64,000 nt of DNA from Tragulus kanchil. Lineage: Eukaryota; Chordata; Mammalia; Artiodactyla; Tragulidae. Position 1 is the first letter of the stretch; the number at the start of each line of letters is the position of its first letter. The notes under the pieces are model-generated. The model did no database searches. It had not been told where the DNA came from and saw only the letters and a list, made by a program, of their open reading frames with translations. Positions 22,953-33,875 of this stretch are shown piece after piece. Location of the stretch: NCBI GenBank assembly GCA_022376925.1, contig JAIOJX010000001.1, forward strand, positions 2,170,001-2,234,000, read 5' to 3'. The position numbers and the translations under genes are program-made.

Positions 22953-24102
22953 ACCCCAGCGTTCATTGCAGCTCTCTACAATAGCCAGAACGTGGAAGCA
23001 ACCTAGATGTCCATCGACGAACGAATGGATCCAGAAGCTCTGGTACATATATACGATGGGATACTACTCAGCTGTTAGAAGAAATGCAGAAGACTCAGTC
23101 CTAATGAAGTGGCTGGCTCTAGAACCTATCATGAAAAGTGAAGAAAGTCAAAAAGAGAAAGACAAATACAGTGTACTAACACACATATATGGAATCTAGT
23201 AGGACGGCCTTGATAACACACGCAGGGAACTCATGGAAAAACAGACAGAGCATAGGCATAGGGACACTGTGGGGAAGAAACAGGGAGGGGGAGGCATGGA
23301 GGGAGTAACACGGAAACCTATACTGTCAGGCGTGGAAAGGACAGCTATTGTCATTGTGCTAAGGGAATAGGAGTGCTCACAATGGCACGGGCGATGGTCC
23401 GGAGGGGTGGGATGGGGGAACTGTGCGGGGGGGTGGGGACCAGGGACATGCATATGACTGATCTGGGAACATACATGTCTGTGAACAACAAAACTCTGTA
23501 AAGCCTTTAAAATAAAGAATAAAAATAAAGAAATAAAATAACCAAGAAAACACACACACACACACACACACAAAGCTAGATTACTGTATCAAAGTCTCAG
23601 TTTAGCAGTCGCTCAGGCAATGACGGCTTCCGGGGCCGCCCGGCTGGTAAAGAATGCGCCCTCAACGTGGGAGACCGGGTTCGATCCCTGGGTAGGGAGG
23701 ATCCCCTGGAGGAGGAAATGGCAACCCACTCCAGTATTCTTGCCTGGAGAATTCCCTGACGAGAGGAAACTGGAGGGCTAAGGTCCCTGGGGTGGCAGAG
23801 AGTCAGACACAGCTTAAATCATATGAAGCCGGGCAATTGGCATCAGGGAATACCTTTTTTGTTTTCAAATGTAGTGTTGTATGAGCATTCATGGCGCATT
23901 ATCCTTTTAGAGTCCAAGTGATTCCTAATGTCTTTATTTGCAAATATACAAGCATGTGAGAAGGTTTAAGTGTATAACTGAATGAAAAGCCCAGAGGAAG
24001 ACTAGACGTTTGTGGACTGAGAGTGATCTGCTATGATATTTGCACAGTAGCAAATTGTCCTCAGTGCACGTTGCCCGCTTCTTCATGCAGAAATGTGTGT
24101 AC
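22953..24102 (+). repeat. Tandem duplication, unit 2 (about 1.15 kb)
   Basis: Copy of 21,803-22,952 with its own L1 3' end (to about 23,548), (CA)n tract (23,550-23,572) and Bov-tA SINE (23,612-23,826). The junction lies within the shared aaatgtgtgtac. Confidence 0.85.
23612..23826 (+). repeat. Bov-tA SINE (duplicate)
   Basis: Same element as at 22,466-22,676, with small differences such as gggtaggg for gggtcggg. Confidence 0.85.
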
Positions 24103-24106
24103 TTAC

Positions 24107-24202
24107 TCAGGAGGTGATGGGATCTGGGACATTCCGCTTCTTTTTCAGTGGCGAGGAAGAGGGGGAAGTCTTCTTTGGAACCATCATCTTGTCCAAATGC
24201 AT
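24107..24202 (-). CDS. Small unclassified ORF (31 aa), basic
   Basis: Reads MHLDKMMVPKKTSPSS, then a KKKR basic run and NVPDPITS before the stop; a consensus splice donor (GTAAGT) starts directly after the stop. A duplicated counterpart at 25,305-25,403 keeps the frame. I do not recognise the family. It could be the end of an exon of a minus-strand gene or a chance frame. Confidence 0.25.
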   Translation of the reverse strand: MHLDKMMVPKKTSPSSSPLKKKRNVPDPITS

Positions 24203-24565
24203 GAAGTCGATGTGTCCCTCTTTTGAAACTAATTGAAATGGCTGAAGTAAACTAGTAAACGGTTTTAAAATAGATCATCTTTAAAGAACTTTAGAGTCAT
24301 ATGTACGCAAAAGAGTTATTTTAAAGGTGTTTCTAAGAAGACAAGGTGCTGCTCTAATGTGCCCTGAGAACCATTTACTACTAATTAGTGTGAAGGTTTG
24401 ATAATCTACCCACGAAGATTGCTTCTAAAGCTTATTGCTAAATGTCAGCATTTATAGTAGTAACTGTAGTGTTGTCTTTTCCACCCAAGCAATTACTAGG
24501 CCCTGCAATTTTTACTTCTGCAAGTGCAGTCTCTTTTGTTAAAATGCAACTATGGTTGATTTATT

Positions 24566-24812
24566 GGGCTTCCCTGGTGGTCCAGGGGGTCGAGAGTCGG
24601 CCTTGCAGTGCACGGGGGCGCCGGTCCGACCCCTGGCCCGGGAAGATCCCACGTGCCGCGGAGCGGCTGGACCGGTGTGTCCACTTACCGAGCCGGAGCT
24701 CTGGAGCGCGTGCGCCCAGAGCCGGTGCTCTGCGACGACAGAGGCCGCTGTGATGGGAGGCCCTCACGGGCCAAAGAGTAAGGATGGATGAAAGTAAAGA
24801 AAGAAAGAAACC
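24566..24812 (+). repeat. CHR-type tRNA-Glu SINE
   Basis: Starts gggcttccctggtggtcc, carries a degenerate B box (ggtccgaccc), the gaagatcccacgtgccgcgg block and an AAAG-rich tail. Its duplicate is at 25,791-26,037. Confidence 0.8.
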
Positions 24813-24829
24813 AATAAAAGAGGCCAAGA

Positions 24830-25250
24830 TTTTTTAAACAAATTTAAGTATGGTTGATTAACAATATTGTGTGTAGTTTTTGGTATAGGGCAGAGTGATT
24901 CATTATACACACGTATCTGTACACATGTACCCCCCCCCCCACACACACAGACACGCACATATATCCTTTCCCATTGTAGCTTATTATAAGATATTGACTG
25001 CAGTTCCTTATGTTATACAGTAAGTCCTGTGTTGTTTCTTGTGTGTGTAGCACGGTAGTTTGTTTCATTTCTTCCTTTGAATTCCCACTGCGGCCGCCCT
25101 ACCTAGTTCGCGACCTCGTGGTCCCTTGCTTGTTCTAGGAACCTCTTTCTTGACTTCTCTCTTCTCCTGTCCATCCCCCACGCTTCTGTAATACGATCCT
25201 CCAAAAAGCATCCCTCCCCTCCGGAAAACCCGTCATCATCGCTTCCCAGT
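24830..25250 (-). repeat. L1 LINE 3' end, reverse orientation
   Basis: Contains the reverse of the L1 3' UTR typical of cetartiodactyls (the gttgattaacaatattgtg and agatattgactgcagttcc blocks). It carries a C-run/CA-run interruption at 24,930-24,955. It is duplicated at 26,055-26,470. Confidence 0.7.
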
Positions 25251-25304
25251 TTAAAGTCTCAGTGCACGCTGCCCTCTTCTTCACGCAGACACGGGTGTAC
25301 TTCC

Positions 25305-25403
25305 TCAGCGGGTGATGGGATCCGGCACATTCCGCTTCTTTCTCGGTGGCGGCGAGGAAGAGGGGGACGTCTTCTTTGGAACCATCATGGTGCCCAAATC
25401 CAT
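25305..25403 (-). CDS. Small unclassified ORF (32 aa), paralogue of the 24.1 kb ORF
   Basis: MDLGTMMVPKKTSPSS, then PPPRKKR and NVPDPITR. It differs from the other copy by substitutions and by one whole codon. The donor after the stop is mutated to GGAAGT. Function unknown. Confidence 0.25.
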   Translation of the reverse strand: MDLGTMMVPKKTSPSSSPPPRKKRNVPDPITR

Positions 25404-25790
25404 GATGCTGACGTGCCTCCTTTTGAAACGAATTTAAATGGCTGAAGTAAACTAGTCAAAGGCTTTAAAGTAGATCCTCTTTAAAGACCTTCAGAGTCAT
25501 TTGTACGCAAAAGCGTTACCTTAAACCTGTTTCTAAGAAGACAAGGTGTTGCTCTCATGCGCCCTGAGACCCATTTACTGCTAATTGGTGTGAAGATTTG
25601 ATTAACTTCCCAAGAAGATTGCCTCTAAAGCTTATTGCTAAATGTCAGCATTTATAGTAGTAACTGTAGTGTTATCTTTGACGCCTCCAAGTCCCTTGTC
25701 TTTCCCACCCGAGCAGTTACTAGGCCCTGCAAGTTTTACTTCTGCAGGTGCAGTTTCTATTTTAAGAAATTCAACTAGGGTTGATTTACT

Positions 25791-26037
25791 GGGCTTCCCT
25801 GGTGGTCCAGGGGGTCGAGAGTCGGCCTTGCAGTGCACGGGGGCGCCGGTCCGACCCCTGGCCCGGGAAGATCCCACGTGCCGCGGAGCGGCTGGACCGG
25901 TGTGTCCACTTACCGAGCCGGAGCTCTGGAGCGCGTGCGCCCAGAGCCGGTGCTCTGCGACGACAGAGGCCGCTGTGATGGGAGGCCCTCACGGGCCAAA
26001 GAGTAAGGATGGATGAAAGTAAAGAAAGAAAGAAACC
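25791..26037 (+). repeat. CHR-type tRNA-Glu SINE (duplicate)
   Basis: Virtually identical to 24,566-24,812, including the mutated B box, so it arose by the local duplication and not by separate insertion. Confidence 0.8.
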
Positions 26038-26054
26038 AATAAAAGAGGCCAAGA

Positions 26055-26470
26055 TTTTTTAAACAAATTTAAGTATGGTTGATTAACAATATTGTGTGTA
26101 GTTTTTGGTATAGGGCAGAGTGATTCATTATACACACGTATCTGTACACATGTACCCCCCCCCCACACACACAGACACGCACATATATCCTTTCCCATTG
26201 TAGCTTATTATAAGATATTGACTGCAGTTCCTTATGTTATACAGTAAGTCCTGTGTTGTTTCTTGTGTGTGTAGCACGGTAGTTTGTTTCATTTCTTCCT
26301 TTGAATTCCCACTGCGGCCGCCCTACCTAGTTCGCGACCTCGTGGTCCCTTGCTTGTTCTAGTAACCTCTTTCCTGACTTCTCTCTTCTCCAGTCCGTCC
26401 CTCATGCTTCCGTAATATGATCCTCCAAAAAGCATCCCTTCCCTCCTGAAAACCCGTCATCATAGCTTTG
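26055..26470 (-). repeat. L1 LINE 3' end, reverse orientation (duplicate)
   Basis: Copy of 24,830-25,250 made by the 1.2 kb tandem duplication, with a shorter C run. Confidence 0.7.
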
Positions 26471-27254
26471 CAGTTTAAAGTCTCAGCTCTTCAACGTGTC
26501 CCCCAGAACAAGACCCTCTCTTTGTGGGTCGTTTCATACTTTCATTCTTTGTTTCCTTCCACCCAGTCAGACTGGTGGCCTTCTGTGCACTAAGTCACAA
26601 TTACCTCCTTGCTTAGCATACACTCCTCCCTGACAGCAGGTTTGGGTCTCTCCTTCTTTTGCCTATTGACCTCTCACTCTTTTGCCCACCAAATCACAAC
26701 CAGTCCTATTTTCCACTACACAGCCATGGCAAAATGTGCTTCCTTAATTGTTATAATGCTTTCGTCTTTTACTTCTTTTCAATTTTAAAAATGTTCGGAG
26801 AAAATGACAGCTAGGCCTACGGACTCCCCCTCCTTCATTCTGAGAGGATAGGATGCACTCAGTCAGGATGTGTCGAATGAGCGCTAAAGATTTATTGCTT
26901 GTTTATGACTTATGGTTTGGAAAGTTTATTAGAGGGTCTTCAAATTGTGGCTTTCCATTCCGTGAGACCATCGATCTGTTCCTTTGTCTGCTCCGCCTTG
27001 ACCTGTACTGTTCCTTAAGTGGTGGTTTGGAGCAAAGGGTGTGGCTGCTGTACCACTGTAATGAGAAAGTTTGACTCGCCTCGGCATTTGGAAGGTCTCT
27101 TAAGTGGGTATTTCGATCTCCGTGTACGTGTTCCAGGATTTGCATTTGGACTACATAATGAGCGTCCTTTGTTAGCGCTGAAATTTAATCATGTCTGTTT
27201 CGAACGTGAGGTGAAAAGAGGCGCTTTCTCGCTGAACTAAGCTTTCTCTTTTAG

Positions 27255-27446
27255 TGTATGGGGGAGTTAGAGAAGGATCGTGAACATTTTCTGACCGGTG
27301 AGCAACGTGAAGTCAGACAAGACATGGCCGTGCTGCGAGACACACTTAGAGTTGAAACTGCAAGTCGTGCGTATTTAACACTGAGGACTATGGAGGGACG
27401 TGAGCATTGGGGTATTCTTTATGAAGTGTATAGAGCAGTGGCCTAA
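27255..27446 (+). other. SYCP3-like terminal coding exon
   Basis: Acceptor ctttctcttttag, then an open segment of 63 codons to a TAA stop. It begins CMGELEKDREHFLTGEQ and continues with a heptad-like helix (VRQDMAVLRDTLRVET). The SYCP3 counterpart is the last exon, which starts with the SMEELEKN segment. A 16-residue tail after LRTM has no counterpart in SYCP3. The frame is intact. Confidence 0.55.
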
Positions 27447-27651
27447 GTAATATGCAGATGTGGAATCATTCTTTCTTTTCCTGAAACAGCAGCAGTGTGA
27501 GCTGACAGAGGCTCAAAAAAATCTCCTCTGTCCCTGTTATTCTGAGGACTCTGAAGAAAGCACTTGAACCCAGGTTGTACGGTACAAGTGGAACCTCAGC
27601 CACAGTGAGCCACACTGCAGGAGTTTAAAAATTGTAGCCGAGGTCTGTACG

Positions 27652-27958
27652 TCTTTTTTTTTTTTTTTTAATCTTTTGGGGAGTGGGGTGGGGAGGGAGG
27701 GGGATGGGCGGGCCACTTCTATTGGTCTTTCATTTCTCTATTTTCATCCGTCTTTGTTCTTTGGCTCCTGTGGGTCCCATCTGTCGTCGCAGGGCGCCGG
27801 CTCTGGGCGCATGCGCCCCAGAGCTCCGGCTCGGCGATTGGACACATGGGTCCAGCCGCTCCGCGGCACGTGGGATCTTCCCAGGCCAGGGATCGAACTG
27901 GAGCCCTTTGCACTGCAAGGCGGTGTCCTTACCCACTGGACCACCAGGGGAAGCCCCT
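27652..27958 (-). repeat. CHR-type tRNA-Glu SINE, reverse
   Basis: Starts with the T-run (reverse of the A tail), contains the reverse of the B box (gggatcgaactgg) and ends in ggaccaccaggggaagccc. Confidence 0.85.
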
Positions 27959-28129
27959 GTACGTCTTGCATATACGATCGTAGCACATTGGTGATCACAG
28001 CACATTTGTTTCGTTCGAGACCACTTATGTGTGAAAACCCTTATAAAACCTAAAGAGTTTGTGCTTCTTTTCAGCAAATCTCATATTATTAGCATCAAGC
28101 TTTCAGCATGGTTGTTTTTATTTGTTTTT

Positions 28130-29350
28130 GTTTTTTTTCTGCCACTTTAAAAATTTTTGCTTCTCTGCTTTTACAGAGTTTTGTTGTTTACAGATATGTA
28201 TAATCCCAGATTAGTCATATGTAGATCCCATCCCCACCATCCCACTCCTCCAGGCCATGGCATAGCCCCCATGTAAGATCCCTTAACCCACAGCACATTG
28301 ACAATAGTTCTCTCTTTTGTATAGGATCGTATAGGACTCCATGGGACTATTTCCATAGCTCTCGCCCACTCTTCCCTCTCCCCAGTGTCCACAAGTCTGT
28401 TCTCTATGACTGTTTTTCCATCGATGCTCTGCGTGTGTATTTATCAGTACCATCTTACTAGATTCCATACATATGTGTACTGTTAAGTACACTCCACTTG
28501 TCCTTCTCTTTTGGACTTACTGCACTTGGTGTCGTAGGTTCTAGATCCATCCATCTCATCAAGACTGAATCTTCTGCATTTCTTTTTGTGGCTGAGAAGT
28601 GCTCCATTGTGTATATGTACCAGAGCTGCTCTATCCATTCGTTCGTCGATGGGCATCTAGGTTGCTCTCACGTTCTAGCTGTTGTGTAGAGTGCTGCAAA
28701 GAATGGTGGGGTACAGGTGCCTCTTTCCATTTTGATTGATTTCATCAGGGTGTAAGACTAAGAGTGGAACTGCTGGGTTGTACGGTGCTTCTATTCTTAG
28801 CTTTTTTGAGGCATCTCCATACTGTCTTCCATAGCGGCTGTATCCATTTACGTTCCCACCAGCAGTGCGGGAGTGTTCCCTTTTCTCTGCACCCTGTCCA
28901 GCATGTATTATCTGCAGATCTTCTGGTGATGGCCATTCCGACAGGTGTGAGGTGACATCTCAGAGTAGTTTTCACTTGCATTTCTCTAATACAACGAGCA
29001 ACGTTGAGCATCGTTTCCTGTGATTTTCAGCCGTCAGTGAGTCGTCTTTGGAGAGGTGTCTGTTGAGGTCTTTTTCCCATTTTTTGGCTGGGTTGTTTGT
29101 TTTTTCAGTGTTGAGTTGTCTGAGTTGCTTGTATACTTTGGAAATTAATTCTTTTGTGGGTTGTTTCGTTTGCTGTTGTTTTCTCCCATTCTGTGGAAGG
29201 TCTGTTCACCTTGTTTGTAGTTTCTTTTGCTGTGCAAAAGCTTTTAAGTTTCATTAGGTCCCACTTGTCTTTTTTTGTTCTTATTTCCATTATTCTTGTA
29301 GGCGGCTCATGGAAGATCTTAGTTTGATTTATGCCCTGGAGTGTTTTGCC
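28130..29350 (-). repeat. L1 LINE 3' part, reverse orientation
   Basis: On the minus strand it runs from the end of ORF2 (translated HLTPVGMAI / [23 protein letters not shown]) to the 3' UTR. It is the same part of L1 as at 21.5-22.4 kb but a separate insertion. No intact ORF. Confidence 0.8.
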
Positions 29351-29374
29351 TATATTCTCCTCCATATTAGGAAG

Positions 29375-30975
29375 AGGTGGAGAGCATACACAGATGAACT
29401 ATACAAGAAAGATCTCAATAAGCCGGATGACCATGATGGTGTGACCGCTCACGTGGAGCCAAACATCCTAGAGTGTGAGATCAAGTGGGCCCTAGGAAGC
29501 ATTGCTAGGCACAAAGCTAGCGGGGGTGGTGGAATTCCAGATGAGCTCTTTCACATAGTAAAAGATGATGCTGTTGAAGTGCTACTCTCCATATGCCAGG
29601 AAATTCGGAACACGCAGCGGTGACCTCAGGACTGGAAAAGGTCAGTTTTCGTTCCGGTCCCAAAGAAAGGCACTGTCAAAGAATGTTTAGACTATCACAC
29701 TGTTACACTCACTTCCCACGCTAGCAAAGTGATGCTGAAAATCATCCAGGCTAAGTCCGACTGTACACGAACCGAAAGTCTCCAGATGTACATGCTCGAT
29801 TTCGACGAGGCAGAGGAACCAGAGATCAAATGGCCAACACCCGCTGGGTCACGGAAAGAGCAAGCGAATTCCAGCAAAGCGTCTGCTTCTGCTTCGTTGA
29901 CTACACTGATGCCTTTGACTGTGTGGGTCGCACCAGCTGTGGAAAATTCTTCAGGAGCTGGGAACACCAGACCCCCCTCCCTGCCTCTGGGAAACCCACA
30001 GGCAGGTCAAGAAGCAACAGTGAGAACTGGACATGGAACAACGAACTGGTCCCACACTGGGAAAGGAGAGCGTCAGTGTCGTACATTGTCACTCTGCTTG
30101 TTTCATGTATGTGCAGATGTGCACTGGGTGTAATGCTGGTCTGCATGACGCCCAGGGTGCAATTAGGATTGCCGAGGGAACTATCAATAGCCTCAGGTAT
30201 CCAGGTGACGCCACCCTTCAGGCAGAAAGCAAGGAGGAGCTGACCAGCCTCCTGATGAAAGTGAAAGAGGAGATTGACAAGGCTGGCCTCAAACTCAACA
30301 TTCAAAACCAAAAATCGTGGCATCTGGTCCCGTCACTTCGCGGCAAATAGATGGACAAACAATGGAAACCGTGACAGACTTCATTTTCTTGGGCTCCAAG
30401 ATCACTGCGGATGGGGACTGCAGCCACGAAAGTAAAAGACGCTTGCTCTTTGGAAGAAAAGCTACGACACACCTAGGCAGCATGTTCAAAAGCAGGGCCG
30501 TCGCTTTGCCAACCATGGCCCGTAGAGCCAAGGCTATGGTTTCTCCAGCAGTCGTGCATGGATGTGAGAACTGGACCATGTAAAGATGTCTGAGCACCAA
30601 AGACTTGATGCCTTTGAACTATGGTGTTGGAGGAGACTCTTGAGCGTCCCTTGGCCTGCAAGGAGATCAAACGAGTCAATCCTAAAGGAAATCAACTCTG
30701 AGTATTCTTCGGAGGGACTGATGCTGAAGCCGAAGCTCCAGTCCTTGGGCCACCTGACGCGAAGAGCTGACTCTCCGGCAAAGACCCTGATGCTGGGAAA
30801 GACTGAAGGCAAGAGGGGAAGGGGGCAGCAGAGGACGAGACGCTTGGAGGGCATCACTGCGTCAGTGGACCTGAGTTTGGGCGAGCTCCGGGAGACAGTG
30901 AAGGACAGGGATGCCTGGCGGGCTACAGTCCATGGGGTCGCAAGGAGTCAGACACAGCTTAGCAGCTGAGCACAA
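29375..30975 (+). mobile_element. BovB (RTE clade) LINE, decayed, reverse transcriptase part
   Basis: The translated fragments follow the BovB reverse transcriptase and C-terminal region in order but in shifting frames: 29,380-29,620, 29,830-30,240 (VDYTDAFDCVG), 30,230-30,350, 30,360-30,580 (DFIFLGSKITADGDCSHE) and 30,600-30,965 (DAFELWCWRRLL). BovB entered ruminant ancestors by horizontal transfer and is the source of the 3' end of Bov-tA SINEs. This copy is dead: the catalytic YADD box reads YPGD near 30,205, and there are several frame breaks. The 3' end has the gtcgcaaggagtcagacac landmark. It joins an L1 at its left edge. Confidence 0.9.
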
Positions 30976-32329
30976 CTGCAGTAATAGACGGGCGAGATGG
31001 CAGGTCTTGGTAGGTAGGTCCATCCTGATGCCAAGAGTCAGGGACAACAGTCTAGGTAGGAGGTCCTGGTAGGTCCATCCCTCCCTTTCCTCCACACTAA
31101 GAAGCAGTTGAAAGCCTTCCTTTGGTTGGTGCACAGTTGTGTAAAAGTCCAGCTGCCTGTCCTCTCGTGGGTTGCCAGGGGAGTGGGGTGGCTTTGTTTT
31201 GTTCTAAGGTCCTGGATCCAGGGTGTTCCTGGGGCCGTCTCGAGCTCACGGTCACCTCAGGAGAGCCGACTGGAGTGTCGCTGTTCCTCACTCTCCTCCC
31301 GTGGACATCCCAGTGTGTTATCCTCACAAGCTTTCCCCTCTGCGGGCCTCCGTGGACCCTGTGTCCTTGGAGTCTCCTCGTACAATCGTCCCTGGCCCCG
31401 TGTGTCATGACAGGTTGAAAGGGGGTGGGGAGGTCCTGGATGGGGCCCACGTCCTAATTGCGTGTGGCTCAAGGGAAGCAGAAGCTCTTGTGCTTTCACA
31501 TGACTCCCTCCGGAACCCATTTGGTGACGACTCCCACCCCCACCACTGCCTATTCCATGCAGGTGCTGTCTCTAATAGTCTGTGTGTCCACTCATTCCTT
31601 CCTTTCTTCCTTCGTTGGCTTGGCCGCAGGGTGTCTGTCTGAAAGGGGGACCAACGGCCTGCGTCTGACGTATTGGTCCTTCCTGGTATCCATAGAACAG
31701 GAACAGCACCGAGAATGTTGTGATGACAGTCTTGTTTCCGTGATAACCAGGGCAGGCCAGTCTTTCCTGGAAGCAGAAACACTTCACAAGGCAACAGAGA
31801 GATTGGAGAGATGGAGTAACTGTAGAAACGTGGAGCCTGGTCAATGTAAGTGGCGTGTGTGTGTGTGTGGGGGGGTGGGGGGTAGGGAGTGCGTGGTGCC
31901 TGGAGTGTGGTCTTCACTTGGGTATTAAGAGCTCCGATCCCTCCTGATTCATAAAAGTCCACAGCAGCTCCTCCTCTTGTCGAGGGCTGAGGTGCCTCAG
32001 TAACCTGTGACACTCTGGCCCATGTCAGAGTCCTAGAGTGACACCCATGTGTGAGGACATGGTCCCCTGAGTCCCTGAAAGCAGACATCCCTGAGTATTT
32101 CTCATGCTGCATCTTTGCTTCACAGCAGTTGCCTCTCTTATGAGCCTTTAAATGTGCATGTTTGCTGGTCCTTGACACCTACCGAGAGGGAAGCGTTTGG
32201 ATGTGTGTGGGATGAGGAGAAAAAATTGTCAGCCCGTGAAACCAAAGAGCAGCATTGAGAGAGCTAAGGTAATGTTACATAACCCGGGGGAGGCCATCGT
32301 CAGTGACCCTGAGCAGCTGGCACAGACAA
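30976..32329. other. Intergenic, no gene recognised
   Basis: Mixed unique sequence with a G-rich/TG-rich stretch at 31,855-31,885. Open frames up to 257 codons on the minus strand (31,405-32,178) show no recognisable domain and have a low-complexity segment from the CA/TG tract. Confidence 0.5.
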
Positions 32330-32620
32330 ACCAGAAAACCTGTTCTCTATGGACGTGTGGACACTGGGGAGAGGGAAGCGTGGGTGAAAGTGATGGAAAG
32401 AGTCACACGGAGCCCTGTACTATCACAGGCGAAAGACATCACTGCTGTCAACGTGCTGTGAGCTCAGGGATCTTACATGGGGGCTATGCGATGGCCTGGA
32501 GGGGTGGGATGGGGAGATGGGATCTACATATGACTAGCCTGGGATTATACACGTCTGTAAACAACAAACCTCTGTAAAAGTTACAAGTGAAATAAAAGTT
32601 TTAAGGGAAAAAAAAGCAGG
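32330..32620 (+). repeat. L1 LINE 3' UTR end
   Basis: Shares the block at 22.1-22.4 kb (gatctacatatgactagcctggga, then tctgtaaacaacaaacctctgtaaaag) and ends in AATAAAAG plus an A-rich tail. Confidence 0.75.
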
Positions 32621-32869
32621 CATTCACAGGAAATGGTGGTCGAGGGTGCTGTTGAGGGAGGAAAGGAGCCCCCAGCCAGCGGGTGCGTGTGTGTGCCTGT
32701 GGGCGCATGGGACGGAGGTGCATCCTATCGGGAGTGAGCGTCCACAGGGTCTCGTCTCCCATATGTACCTCTCTGCACGTTTCGGAGTCTCTGAAAGTCC
32801 ACGCGGACTTACTCTAGAGGCACAAAACACACACACACCGCAGAGACACAGAGACACTATGGGCCCCGT

Positions 32870-32870
<1 letters not shown>

Positions 32871-32910
<40 letters not shown>
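32871..32910 (+). repeat. (CA)n microsatellite
   Basis: About 18 CA units. A shorter CA tract lies at 32,825-32,840. Confidence 0.95.
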
Positions 32911-32911
<1 letters not shown>

Positions 32912-33560
32912 ACATACGCACACTGCTGCTGTTAAACCTCTTTTATGGAACTATACCTGTCCCACAGTGTTATATTCATTTCAGGTGCACTGCTTAGTGA
33001 TTCGATGTTTTTGCTCAGTACTCCATGATCACTCTGGCAAGTCTAGCTGCCGCCTGCCACCATGCAGAGTCATTAGAATGTGATCGACTGTATTCCCTAT
33101 GCTGTGCACTCTATCCTCGGGACATTTGATGCATCACTTGCGCTTTGGGCCTCCATCCAGAAACATCGCTGCCAAGCCCATCGTCAAAGAGCTTGTGGCC
33201 TATGTCTGGGGGCCACGTTTGTTGTTTGTCTGTTGCCTGTGTGTGAATCGGTATGTGCACGGGCTAGCTGAGCCGTCTCTGAAGAATGGAGCTTCTGGGC
33301 GATGACACCAGGCATCCTTCCCTATTGCGCTGAGTTGGACCTGTGGTGGAACACCAGTTGGAATCTTCCCTTCACAAAGGGTGGGAAATGGCCTTTCTGG
33401 TGCTCGGGGACGGTGGTCCCGAGAGACCGTTTTTGCACTACTTTTGTTTGTTGGGTATCTGCTAGCACCCGCTGTGATCATCGGAGCTCAATTCCATCTT
33501 ACAGTCCCCCTGAGGTATAAGAGAGATCTGTTTGTGTGGGGAGATTTGTTTAGACTACAG

Positions 33561-33600
33561 TGGGGGGGAGGTGGGGGGGTGGGGGGTGGGGGGGAATGGG
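33561..33600 (+). repeat. G-run tract with G-quadruplex potential
   Basis: Four or more runs of six to seven G separated by one to three bases, a classic intramolecular quadruplex pattern. The flanking 32.9-33.9 kb holds old L1-like sequence and no gene. Confidence 0.8.
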
Positions 33601-33875
33601 TCAGGTGAAACATTTGAAATTCCTCCACTGTTCCTTTTTTGCATATGCAGTTAGGAAAAGCTGGCTTGATGAAATACTTTTTTTCAGAATTCTGACCCTG
33701 AGAAAATAGAAATCTTTCTAGGAGAAAGCATGTAGTTCAATAAGCAAAGACAGCTCCCACCAACTGTTGCTTTTGGTTTTGTGTTTTGTCAGGTGAGGGG
33801 CTGTGGGATGCGGTGGCAGTTATATGGTCACGATTCCCTGTCTTTCCTTTTGCCCATTGTTTGCTTTTTTTTTTT

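Larger units (their letters stand above)
24050..25255 (+). repeat. Second tandem duplication, unit 1 (about 1.2 kb)
   Basis: Begins near cagtgcacgttgccc and ends at the tttaaagtctcag before 25,258. It contains a CHR-type SINE (24,566-24,812) and an L1 3' end in reverse orientation (24,830-25,250). It recurs at 25,256-26,482. Confidence 0.85.
25256..26482 (+). repeat. Second tandem duplication, unit 2 (about 1.2 kb)
   Basis: Copy of 24,050-25,255 with a period of about 1,200 that becomes 1,225 after an extra 25 bases near 25,680-25,705. The SINE and L1 portion is nearly identical between units, while the left third is clearly more diverged. Confidence 0.85.
21154..27446 (+). pseudogene. SYCP3-like: SYCP3/XLR/FAM9-like gene, partial set of exons
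   Basis: Three short open segments in the same order and strand match successive parts of synaptonemal complex protein 3 and its X-linked XLR/FAM9 relatives, and each follows a polypyrimidine-AG acceptor. They are 21,154 onward (AKKMLEGLGG), 21,357-about 21,458 (QKFRTLFQEWGVDEQKAQEQ) and 27,255-27,446 (ELEKDREHFLTGEQ, then a C-terminal helix). In SYCP3 the equivalent order is NMLEGVG, QFLTLFQQWDLDMQKAEEQ, MEELEKN...LLTG. The family builds the axial element of meiotic chromosomes through a coiled coil. The exon that should carry the coiled-coil part between the second and third pieces was not found, and the first piece soon meets a stop, so a decayed copy is most likely; a divergent gene with unseen exons remains possible. 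The 5.8 kb intron is filled by two tandem duplications. Confidence 0.55.

Noticed and set aside
24442..26052. Identical 88- and 103-codon frames at 24.5 and 25.8 kb
   Set aside because: Both lie in the CHR-type SINE; similar peptides appear at every other copy of it in the window.
31405..32178. 257-codon minus-strand frame
   Set aside because: Runs through a CA/TG tract and unique sequence with no motif; a competing plus-strand frame is equally long in part.
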